A stretch of DNA of 64,000 bases from NCBI RefSeq assembly GCF_014649495.1, contig NZ_BMTD01000014.1, positions 124,001 to 188,000 on the forward strand. The letters are read 5' to 3'. This stretch comes from Streptomyces filipinensis (GTDB taxonomy: Bacteria; Actinomycetota; Actinomycetes; Streptomycetales; Streptomycetaceae). Position 1 is the first letter of the stretch; every line of letters starts with the position of its first letter. Of this stretch, positions 35,317 through 43,600 are shown piece by piece. The notes below the pieces were generated by a model. The model was not told the DNA's origin. It saw only the letters and a list, made by a program, of their open reading frames with translations, and did no database searches. The translations under genes were made by a program, and so were the position numbers.

Positions 35317-35973
35317 ATGGACTACCCGGCCCTGGAACGGGCCGCCCGGCGGCACGCCACCGCCGAGCTGATACGACACGCCACGGCGGAACTGGACGGG
35401 ATCGCCTCGGGCCGCCGCGCCCTGCGCGCGGTGCGCCATCCCCTGGGCTTCGTCTGCCTCCCCGTCCTGCGCGAGGGCGGCGACGGCGTCTGCGTCCACG
35501 TCTTCAGCACCCCGGAGGCGGAGCCCGACCGGGCCGCCGCCCAGGTGCACTGCCACAGCTGGGACCTGACCAGCACCGTGCTGTACGGGCGGCTGGGCAA
35601 CCGGCGCGTGCACATCGAGGACGGCGGCGGCGAACCCACCCACCGTGTCTTCGAGGTGCTCAGCGACCCCTCGGGCGTCGACGAGCTGCGCCCCACCAGG
35701 CGCCTGGTGCGCTGCCGGTCCGGCGCCGAACACACCAGCGGGCCCGGCCAGACCTACGCCCTCCCGGCGGGTGAATTCCACACCACCGTGGTGCCCGACG
35801 ACCGCCCCACCGCCACCCTGGTGCTGGGGCGGACCCTGCCCGGCCGGGTGGACCTCTCGCTGGGCCCGCTGTCCGCACCGGGGCACCGCGTGGTCCGCAG
35901 CACGTGCGACGCGACCCAGACCGCCCGGATCGCTCGGGCCGCCCTCAGGAGGATCCATGAGCCCGAACCCTGA
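35317..35973 (+). CDS. Cupin-like metal-binding protein, unknown
   Basis: Protein of 218 residues. HCHSWDLTSTVLYGRLGNRRV and LPAGEFHTTVVPDDRPTATLVLGR resemble the two cupin motifs and supply three or four histidines that could bind a metal, as in cysteine-dioxygenase-type enzymes. No signal peptide. The ribosome site GGGGGAAGGA is strong. It overlaps the inositol-phosphatase-like gene by 17 bases, so the two products are probably made together. Confidence 0.75.
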   Translation: MDYPALERAARRHATAELIRHATAELDGIASGRRALRAVRHPLGFVCLPVLREGGDGVCVHVFSTPEAEPDRAAAQVHCHSWDLTSTVLYGRLGNRRVHIEDGGGEPTHRVFEVLSDPSGVDELRPTRRLVRCRSGAEHTSGPGQTYALPAGEFHTTVVPDDRPTATLVLGRTLPGRVDLSLGPLSAPGHRVVRSTCDATQTARIARAALRRIHEPEP

Positions 35974-36838
35974 CCCCGGCTACACCGGCGAGCACCGCAC
36001 GGCGGTGGCCGCCGCCGAGGAGGCCGGGACGCTGTTGCGGTCCCGTTTCCCCGACGGCTTCGCCGCGCGGCAGAAAGGCGAACTCGGGGACGTCGTCACC
36101 GACCTGGACGTGGCCGCCGAGCAGCTCGTGGTGGACCGGATCCGGGCCCGTTACCCGCACGACCGCATCCTCGCCGAGGAGTCCGGTGAGCTCAGGGGCG
36201 ACGGTGGCGGCCGTACCTGGCTGGTCGACCCGCTCGACGGCAGCAACAACGTGGTCATCGGGCTGGCGGTCTACGTCGTCGGCATCGCGCTGTGTGTCGA
36301 CGACACGCCCGTCGTGGGAGTCGTCCACGATCCGATGACCGGCCGCACCTGGTCCGCCCTGCGGGGCGGTGGGGCGCACGGCCCGGCCGGGCGGCTGGCC
36401 ACGTCCGCCGATGTCCGCCTGACGCCTTCGGCCGGACCGCTGCTGGCCTGGACCCAGGGCCACGGCGTCTCCCGCGACGACCCCGTGGCCTGCGCCCTGA
36501 GGCACACCCTCGAACTCCGCTCCCGGCGCCTGCTGCAGCTCTGGGCGCCCCTGGTGGCCTGGTCGATGCTGGCCCGCGGGGACATCGACGGCTTCGTCGG
36601 CTACCGCGCGGAGGCGATCGACCTGCCCGCCGGCGCGCTGCTCGCCCGCGAGGCCGGGATCGCCCTGCGGCACCTCGACGGCGCCGAGTTCGGCGGCGGC
36701 TTCGGCGGGCCGGACACCGGGCGCTCCTTCGTCGCCGGCCGCCCCGAGATGCTGCCGCACCTGCTCGACCTCGTCAGCCCTTTCTCTCCCGGCACCGCGC
36801 GCACGCGTGACAACGTGGTGCGCAACACGGGGAGTTGA
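35957..36838 (+). CDS. Inositol monophosphatase family protein
   Basis: Mg2+-dependent sugar/nucleotide phosphatase fold, 293 residues. The metal-site motifs are present: ILAEESGEL, WLVDPLDGSNNVVIG (DPLDGT motif) and AEAIDLPAGALLAREAG. Family members remove phosphate from inositol phosphates, fructose bisphosphate or 3'-phosphoadenosine 5'-phosphate; which applies here cannot be told. AGGAGG precedes the ATG inside the previous gene. Confidence 0.88.
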   Translation: MSPNPDPGYTGEHRTAVAAAEEAGTLLRSRFPDGFAARQKGELGDVVTDLDVAAEQLVVDRIRARYPHDRILAEESGELRGDGGGRTWLVDPLDGSNNVVIGLAVYVVGIALCVDDTPVVGVVHDPMTGRTWSALRGGGAHGPAGRLATSADVRLTPSAGPLLAWTQGHGVSRDDPVACALRHTLELRSRRLLQLWAPLVAWSMLARGDIDGFVGYRAEAIDLPAGALLAREAGIALRHLDGAEFGGGFGGPDTGRSFVAGRPEMLPHLLDLVSPFSPGTARTRDNVVRNTGS

Positions 36839-37088
36839 AAGCGTGGACCGGCATCCTGCGGACGCCGGCACACGCACTCGAAGTGTTCGGCTCCGGCGCC
36901 TCGCCCAAGCGTCCGGAGGAACGCGACGAGCTGCTCACCGCACTCCTTGAACGTGGCCGCGTCCTCGGCGTTCGTCGGCGCTGTCAGCGGCTGGGGCACA
37001 CACCTCACCGAGAACCCGTGTCACAGACGACCGGGCTGTCTTGTCTCAGGTGACGAGGCAGGACGCTTACGTCGGGAGGGTGATGGTG

Positions 37089-38021
37089 ATGCGGGTGTTC
37101 GTGGCAGGGGGGTCCGGGGTTCTGGGGCGGCGGCTGGTGCCGCAGCTGCTGGCCCGAGGCCACCAGGTGACGGCTACGACCACGAGCGCGGCCAAGCTGG
37201 GCCTGCTGGCGCGGCTGGGCGCGGACGGTGTGGTGATGGACGGGCTGGACGCGGCGTCCGTGGGGGAGGCGGTGGCCAAGGCCCGGCCCGAGGTGATCGT
37301 GCACCAGATGACCGCGATCTCCATGGCGCACGCCGGCAAGCCCGACATCAAGCATCCGGACCGGTGGTTCGCCCTCACCAACCGGCTGCGTACCGAGGGG
37401 ACGGACCACCTGCTGGCGGCGGCGCAGGCGACCGGTGTGTCCCATGTCGTCTGTCAGGGCTACGCCTCCTGGAACGGCATCCGCGAGGGCGGCTGGGTGA
37501 AGACCGAACGGGATCCGCTGGACCTGCTGGAGGGGACGGCGGCGCACGTGGGCCTGAAGGCGCTGCTCCATGCCGAGGAGGTGGTCCTCAAGGCCGGCGG
37601 GGCGGTCCTCAGGTACGGCGCGTTCTACGGACCGGGCGCCATCGACGACCAGGTCGAGCTGGTGCGCAAGCGGCAGTACCCGCTGGTCGGGCGTGGCACC
37701 GGCCACAGCTCGTGGGTGCACCTCGACGACGCGGCCGCTGCGACCGTCCTGGCCGTGGAGCAGGAGGCGCGGGGGGTGTTCAACGTCGTGGACGACGAGC
37801 CGGCTCCGGCGAGCGAGTGGCTGCCCCACCTGGCGGCCTGCGCGGGCGCCAAGCGCCCGATGCGGGTCCCGGTCTGGCTGGCCCGGCTGCTGGCCGGGGA
37901 CCAGGCGGTGGTGATGATGACCGAGGGGCGCGGCTTCTCCAACGCCAAGGCCAAGCGGGAACTCGGCTGGCAGCTGCGCTATCCGTCCTGGCGGCGGGGG
38001 TTCGAGGAGGAGCTGGCGTGA
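37089..38021 (+). CDS. NAD-dependent epimerase/dehydratase family protein
   Basis: Extended short-chain dehydrogenase-like protein of 310 residues: the N-terminal VFVAGGSGVLGRRLVPQLLARGH is the dinucleotide-binding motif. The usual YxxxK is not obvious (the VKAGGAVLRYGAFYGPG stretch aligns with the region after it), so it may be an atypical SDR. The ATG at 37089 has GGGAGG at the best spacing; 37083 is the alternative. It overlaps the sigma factor gene by 4 bases, a pairing common for SigJ-type factors in Actinobacteria. Confidence 0.85.
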   Translation: MRVFVAGGSGVLGRRLVPQLLARGHQVTATTTSAAKLGLLARLGADGVVMDGLDAASVGEAVAKARPEVIVHQMTAISMAHAGKPDIKHPDRWFALTNRLRTEGTDHLLAAAQATGVSHVVCQGYASWNGIREGGWVKTERDPLDLLEGTAAHVGLKALLHAEEVVLKAGGAVLRYGAFYGPGAIDDQVELVRKRQYPLVGRGTGHSSWVHLDDAAAATVLAVEQEARGVFNVVDDEPAPASEWLPHLAACAGAKRPMRVPVWLARLLAGDQAVVMMTEGRGFSNAKAKRELGWQLRYPSWRRGFEEELA

Positions 38022-38953
38022 GCCGGGGCATGGAGAAGACGGCGGACTTCGAGGAGCTGCGACCGCTGCTGTTCTCGATCGCGTACCGGATCCTGGGCAG
38101 CGTGACGGAGGCCGAGGACGCCGTTCAGGAGACCTGGCTGCGTTACGAGGCGTCCCCGACGCCTCCCGCCTCGGCCAAGGCGTTCCTGTCCGCCGTGGTC
38201 ACCCGCATCTCGATCAACGTGCTGCGCTCGGCTCGCGTCCGGCGTGAGGAGTACGTCGGGCCGTGGTTCCCCGAGCCGCTGCTGGCCGACCCCTACCAGG
38301 ACCCCGAGCGCTCGGCCGAGCTGGCCGACTCCGTGTCGATGGCCGCACTGCTGCTGCTCGAACGGCTCACCCCGCTCGAACGCGCGGCGTTCGTGCTGCG
38401 GGAGGTGTTCGGCTTCGGCTTCCCGGAGATCGCCTCGGCGGTCAACCGCTCGGAGGCGGCCTGCCGTCAGCTGGTGGTACGGGCACGCCGTCACATGAGC
38501 GAGGGGCGGCGCCGGTTCGAGGCCGACCGGCGCGAGCGCGAGGAACTCGCGACGCGGTTCTTCGGGGCCCTCACCGAGGGGCACGTCGACGAGCTGCGGG
38601 AGCTGCTCTCCGCCGATGTGCAGCTGGTCGCGGACAGCGGCGGCAAGGCCCCGCAGTGGGCCAGGGGCTTCTTCGGCGCCGACGAGGTGTCCCGGGTGCT
38701 CGGCGCGCTCCTGCCGCCGTTCGTCCGCATCGGTGGCGTCGTGGAACCGCATCAGGTCAACGGCCAGCCGGGCGCGATCTTCCGCGACCCGGACGGCAAG
38801 GTCATGAACACCTGGACGCTCGACATCCTCGACGGGCGGATCCAGACGATCCGCACGGTGAGCAACCCCGACAAGCTCGGGCATGTGGGCCCCGTGGCGG
38901 ATGCCTGGGCGGTCCTGCGCGACACGCAGCAGGCCCGCCGGGACGGGAACTGA
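38018..38953 (+). CDS. ECF sigma factor with SnoaL-like C-terminal domain (SigJ type)
   Basis: ECF41/SigJ-like sigma factor of 311 residues. Region 2 (FEELRPLLFSIAYRILGSVTEAEDAVQETWLRY), region 4 (LTPLERAAFVLREVFGFGFPEIASAVNRSEAACRQLVVRARR) and a C-terminal SnoaL-like domain (to the end) that in this group replaces an anti-sigma factor. The GTG at 38018 follows GAGGAGG and overlaps the epimerase stop. In this family the partner oxidoreductase is usually the regulated gene. Confidence 0.92.
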   Translation: MSRGMEKTADFEELRPLLFSIAYRILGSVTEAEDAVQETWLRYEASPTPPASAKAFLSAVVTRISINVLRSARVRREEYVGPWFPEPLLADPYQDPERSAELADSVSMAALLLLERLTPLERAAFVLREVFGFGFPEIASAVNRSEAACRQLVVRARRHMSEGRRRFEADRREREELATRFFGALTEGHVDELRELLSADVQLVADSGGKAPQWARGFFGADEVSRVLGALLPPFVRIGGVVEPHQVNGQPGAIFRDPDGKVMNTWTLDILDGRIQTIRTVSNPDKLGHVGPVADAWAVLRDTQQARRDGN

Positions 38954-39013
38954 CCGGAAGAACACGGAAGAACGCGTGAACACCCGAACGCCGGAACGAC
39001 AAGGGATGCGGAC

Positions 39014-39250
39014 ATGACCAGGATCGGCATCATCATCGGCAGCACCCGCCCCGGCCGCAACGGCGACCGCGTGGCCCGGGTGGACCTGGCCGCGAGCATG
39101 CCGGCCCCGCTCGACGACGACCGGCACCTCCGCAGCACCGTCGGCGTCGGCACCACCGACGACAACCCCACCCTGCTCCGCTGGATCCGCCGCGAAGCGC
39201 TCGCCGGGAGCACGCCTAGCGCGTCAGCGCCAACACGGTCACCGACGTGA
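39014..39250 (+). pseudogene. Remnant of an NADPH-dependent FMN reductase gene
   Basis: The first 17 codons read MTRIGIIIGSTRPGRNG, the flavodoxin-like FMN-binding start of NADPH-dependent FMN reductases (normally about 180-190 residues). After that the frame only loosely resembles the family (VDLAASMPAPLDD) and stops at residue 78. The frame also overlaps the end of the convergent transporter gene. A large internal deletion is the likely cause. Confidence 0.65.
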
Positions 39251-40508
39251 CCACCGTCGCCGTCGCCAGCACCGCACCCGTGCCCATCAGGCGTGCCACC
39301 GGCACCCGCACCCCGTACGCGTGGCACCGCTCGTACCACAGCAGCGTGGCCAGGGACGCCCACGGTGTGATCACCGGGCCGGCGTTGGTGCCGACCAGGA
39401 GCGCGAGGAGCTGGTCGTGGTTGCCCCACGGCACCGCCGCCTCCCCGGCGAGATACACGGGAAGGTTGTTCAGGGCGTTGGACAGGCCGCCGCCGACCGC
39501 GGCCGCGCGGAAGAGGCCGAGCGTGTCGCCGTCGGCGCCCACCGCCGAGGCCAGCAGGCCGTGCAGCCCGTGCACGTCGACCGTCTCGACCACCAGGAAC
39601 ATGCCCGGCACCATCACCAGCAGGCGCCAGGGGACGAGCGACAGCCGCAGCGGGGATCGGTCGCGGACCGCGAAGGCCGCCACGGCGACGGCCGCGGCGG
39701 TCGCGGAGGCCGTCCACAGCGGGACGTCGGCCACCAGGATGGCCAGCAGGAAACCGGCACAGGCCAGGGCGCAGGCACGAAAGAGCACCGGGTCGGCGGG
39801 ACGGTGGACGACGGGCGGCGCATAGCGGTCGCCGCCGTCCGGCCGGACATCCGCCGCACGCGCCGCCCCCGGCCCCGACACCGCCGCCGAGGTCAGCAGG
39901 CCGGACCCGTCCACACCGGCCCCCACGGGCGCCCCACGCCTGCCCCGGCGCCAGAAGAACAGCCACAAACAAGCCATCGTCACCGCGACCGCCGCCAGTT
40001 GCGGCGCCCACATCCGGGCCGCCAGTCCCAGCGGCGACAGCGCGACCCGGTTGGCGGCCAGCAGGTTCGTCAGGTTGGACACCGGCAGCAGCAGGCTCGC
40101 CGTGTTGGCGAGCCACACCGTCGTCATCGCCAGCGGTACCGGCGCGATGCCCACCCGGGAGGCGAGCGCCAGCATCACCGGAGTCAGCAGGACGGCCGTC
40201 GTATCCAGGTTCAGGGCGATGGTGGTGACCGAGGCGAAGAGCACACACAGCAGGAACAGCAGCGCGTAACTGCCCCGCCCCGCGCGCGCCACCCGCGCCG
40301 CCACCACGTCGAACACCTCGGCCCGGCTGGTCAGTTCGGCCAGCACGATGACCGTGCCCAGGAACGCCAGCAACGGGGCGATGCGTGTCATGGCGTCGGA
40401 CGCGGAGCGCTCCGGCAGCAATCCCGTGGCCACACAGAGCAGTCCGGTCGCCAGCAGGCCGATCGCCACCCGGTCCAGGACATGCAGACGCAGTAACAAG
40501 GCACGCAC
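39216..40508 (-). CDS. SLC13/ArsB-like ion transporter
   Basis: Membrane protein of 430 residues with about eleven helices. The pattern (LAFLGTVIVLAELTSRAEVF, ALNLDTTAVLLTPVMLALA, SNLTNLLAANRVAL, GGGLSNALNNLPVYLAG and GTNAGPVITPWASLATLLW) fits the ArsB/NhaD/SLC13 superfamily. The substrate could be arsenite, an organic acid or another anion. If the GTG at 40508 is the start, codon 5 is TTA, making translation bldA-dependent. It is divergent from the giant TIR-NACHT gene with 101 bases between them; an upstream GTG at 40595 would shorten this. Confidence 0.82.
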   Translation of the reverse strand: MRALLLRLHVLDRVAIGLLATGLLCVATGLLPERSASDAMTRIAPLLAFLGTVIVLAELTSRAEVFDVVAARVARAGRGSYALLFLLCVLFASVTTIALNLDTTAVLLTPVMLALASRVGIAPVPLAMTTVWLANTASLLLPVSNLTNLLAANRVALSPLGLAARMWAPQLAAVAVTMACLWLFFWRRGRRGAPVGAGVDGSGLLTSAAVSGPGAARAADVRPDGGDRYAPPVVHRPADPVLFRACALACAGFLLAILVADVPLWTASATAAAVAVAAFAVRDRSPLRLSLVPWRLLVMVPGMFLVVETVDVHGLHGLLASAVGADGDTLGLFRAAAVGGGLSNALNNLPVYLAGEAAVPWGNHDQLLALLVGTNAGPVITPWASLATLLWYERCHAYGVRVPVARLMGTGAVLATATVVTSVTVLALTR

Positions 40509-40609
40509 GCCTGGAAGGGTCGCACGTTTGTACGTCGCTGTGACCAGGGCGTCGTCGAAGGCCTGGAAACGACCGGTATCAACCTCTCTTTTCACGGCAT
40601 CATCAATAC

Positions 40610-43600
40610 ATGGTGGCTCGTCAGGACAACCCGGGGGACACCGGGCCATTGGACTTCTTCATCAGCTACTCGCCGGCCGACGAACGCTGGGCGTCCTGGA
40701 TCGCCTGGACCCTGGAGGAGGCCGGATACCGCACGGTCCTGCAGGCCTGGGACTTCGTGCCCGGCACGAACTTCGTGGACTTCATGGACCGGGGGGTGAG
40801 CGGGTCCGCCGCCGTCATCGCCGTACTGTCCAGGAACTACGAGCGCTCGCGGTACGGGCGGATGGAGTGGCAGGCCGCGTTGCGCGCCGATCCGGACGCG
40901 CCGGAGCGGCGGCTGATCACCGTGCGGGTCGAGGACATCCCGGTGGAGGGGCTGCTGGCCACCATCACCTATGTGGACCTGGTGCCGGTCGCCGAGCCGG
41001 GAGCGGCGCGGGAACTGCTGCTCGCCCGGGTGCGGCAGGCGCTGGACGGGCGGGCCCGGCCCAGCCTGCCGCCCGGCTATCCCGGTGCGCACGGCCGTCC
41101 CGTACCGCCCGCCGCGACCGCCCCGGGGCCCGGGCGGCCGCTCGGCGGGCCGGGGTGGGCGGGGCGGCGCCGACCCGCCGCGCCGCCGTCGTATCCGCGG
41201 GTGTCCGCGGCGCCGGGCGAGCGGGAGGCGGTCACCGTGCTCCAGCTGGCCGGGCCCGCCTTCGGCCGGGGGCAGGACCCCGCCGAGCTGCAGGCGGCGA
41301 TCTGGGGGGACCTGGTCGAGCTGGCGGACGCCGGCGCGCCCTCCCCGGACCTGCTGGTCGTCACCGGTGATCTGACCGCCTCCGGCAGCCGGCGCGAGTT
41401 CGAGCAGGCCCTCGCCTTCCTCACCGGGCTGCGCGCGCTGCTCGGGCTCGAACCGCACCGGGTCGCCCTCGTGCCGGGCGGCCAGGACGTCAACCAGGCG
41501 GCCTGCCAGGCCTACTTCAGCACCTGCGAGGCCGACGAGATGCCGCCCCGGCCGCCGTACTGGCCCAAGTGGCGGCACTTCGCCCGGCTGTTCCAGGAGC
41601 TGTACCAGGGGCTCGACGTCGTCTTCGACAGCGATCAGCCGTGGACCCTCTTCCCCGTCCCCGAGCTGCACACCGTGATCGCGGGGCTGAACTCCTCCAT
41701 GGCGTACAGCCATCGGCGTGACGACCAGTACGGGCTGATCGGGCGCGAGCAGGCCGCCTGGTTCGCGCAGGCCCTGCGGCCCCACGAGAGCGAGGGCTGG
41801 CTGAGGATCGGCGTCGTGCGGCACTCGCCGGGGGCCGCCCGGGCCGCCGCCCCCGGCCTCCGCCGGGCCGGTGCGCCGGGCACGGCCGCGCTGGACGGTG
41901 CGGGGCCGCTGCGCGACACCGATGTGCTGACCCGGCTGACCGCTCCCCGGCTGCACCTGCTGCTGCACGGCCCGTCCGACGCCGGTGCGCTGCCCGTCCT
42001 CACCACCGCCTCCGGCGAGGTGCCGGTGATCGGCGCGGTCGGTCCCGGCCGGCACCAGCTGCTGCGGGTCGGCCGGGACGGAGTGTCGGTCTGGGAGGGG
42101 CCGCAGGAGCCGCGGCGCAGGCCGGTCCGGTGGCACCGGGCCCACCGCGCCTTCGGCCCCGAGGCCGCCGGCGACGCAGGGGACACAGGCGATTCCGGCG
42201 GTGGTGTGCCCGGCGCCGGCCCCGTGCCCCCCGCCGGCCGGAACGGCGGCCCCGAGTCCGAACCGGAGCCGCGCGCCCTGACGAGCCCGGCCGAGATACT
42301 GCTCGCCCGGGTCGCCGAGGTGTGCCGCACCCGCCACGAGGGCGCCCAGATCCGTCACGTCGACGGGCCGCTGCCGCAACTCCTCGTCACCTGGACCCAG
42401 TCCGGCTTCGTCCGCCAGCAGCGCGTGGCCGTGCAGCTCGGCACCCCGGCCGCGCAGGACGTCGACCGGTTCGTGGCCCTCGTGCACGCCGCCGACGCCG
42501 AGACCGAGGCCGAACTCGTCCACGACGGCCCGCCGCCCGCCCGCGAGCTGCGCGACGCGGCCCGCCGCCGGGGCGTGCGCGTCCGCAGCTTCACCGAGTT
42601 CCAGGGCCTGCTGGACCTGCGCGGCTACGTCGCCGCGCAGAGCGAGCGGCTGCGCACCGACCCGCGCTACCCCCCGGGCATGTACCTGCCGCAGCGCTAC
42701 CGGGAGGTGGAACGCCTCGACGCCGAGGACCGCGACGGGCTCGTCGACGAGATGCTGCGGCTGCTCGACTCCGACCAGGGGCGCTTCCTGCTGCTTCTCG
42801 GCGACTTCGGGCACGGCAAGACCTTCGCGCTGCGCGAGCTCGCCCGCCGTGTCCCCGCCGAACTCCCGCACCTGGTCCCCCTGCTGATCGAACTGCACGC
42901 GCTGGACCGGGCCTATTCGTTCGAAGGCCTGGTCGCCGCGCACCTCGCCGCCCACGGCGTCGACAACATCGATCTGCGGGCCTTCCGGTACATGCTCCAG
43001 CAGGGGCGGATCGTGCTGCTCTTCGACGGCTTCGACGAACTCGTCAACCAGGTCACCTACGACCGCGCCGCCGAACGCCTGCAGGTGCTGCTGGACTCCG
43101 CCGTGGACAGCGCCAAGATCGTGGTCTCCAGCCGCACCCAGCACTTCCGCTCCCAGGGGCAGGTGCTGACCGCGCTCGGTGAACGCGTCGGCCTGCTCCC
43201 GCACCGCCGGGTCCTCGCCGTCCAGGAGTTCAGCCCGCGACAGATCCGCGCCTACCTGGTCAACCGCTACGACGGCGACGAACGGGCCGCCGAGCACCGG
43301 CTGGCGCTGCTGGACGCCATCCCCGACCTGCTCGCCCTGTGCCGCAACCCCCGGCTGCTCGGCTTCGTCGCCGACCTCGACGACGACCGGCTGCGCGCGG
43401 TCGCCGGCGCCGGGCGCGCCCTCAGCCCCGCCGGGCTGTACGAGGAGGTGCTCACGGCCTGGCTGAACTTCGAGGTCCAGCGCGCCGGCGGCAGCCCCGG
43501 CCGGGCGCCCGGCCTGTCCCTGGACCAGCTGTGGGACGCGGTCACGGCACTCGCCCTGCGGCTGTGGGAGAGCGGGCAGGACTCGCTGCGGCTGGACGAG

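Noticed and set aside
36835..37053. A 72-codon plus-strand frame between the phosphatase and the epimerase
   Set aside because: A stretch like HALEVFGSGASPKRPEERDELLTALL looks protein-like, but there is no ribosome site, no recognised family and the rest reads like non-coding DNA. It may be a gene remnant; the 36839-37088 gap holds nothing else I can support.
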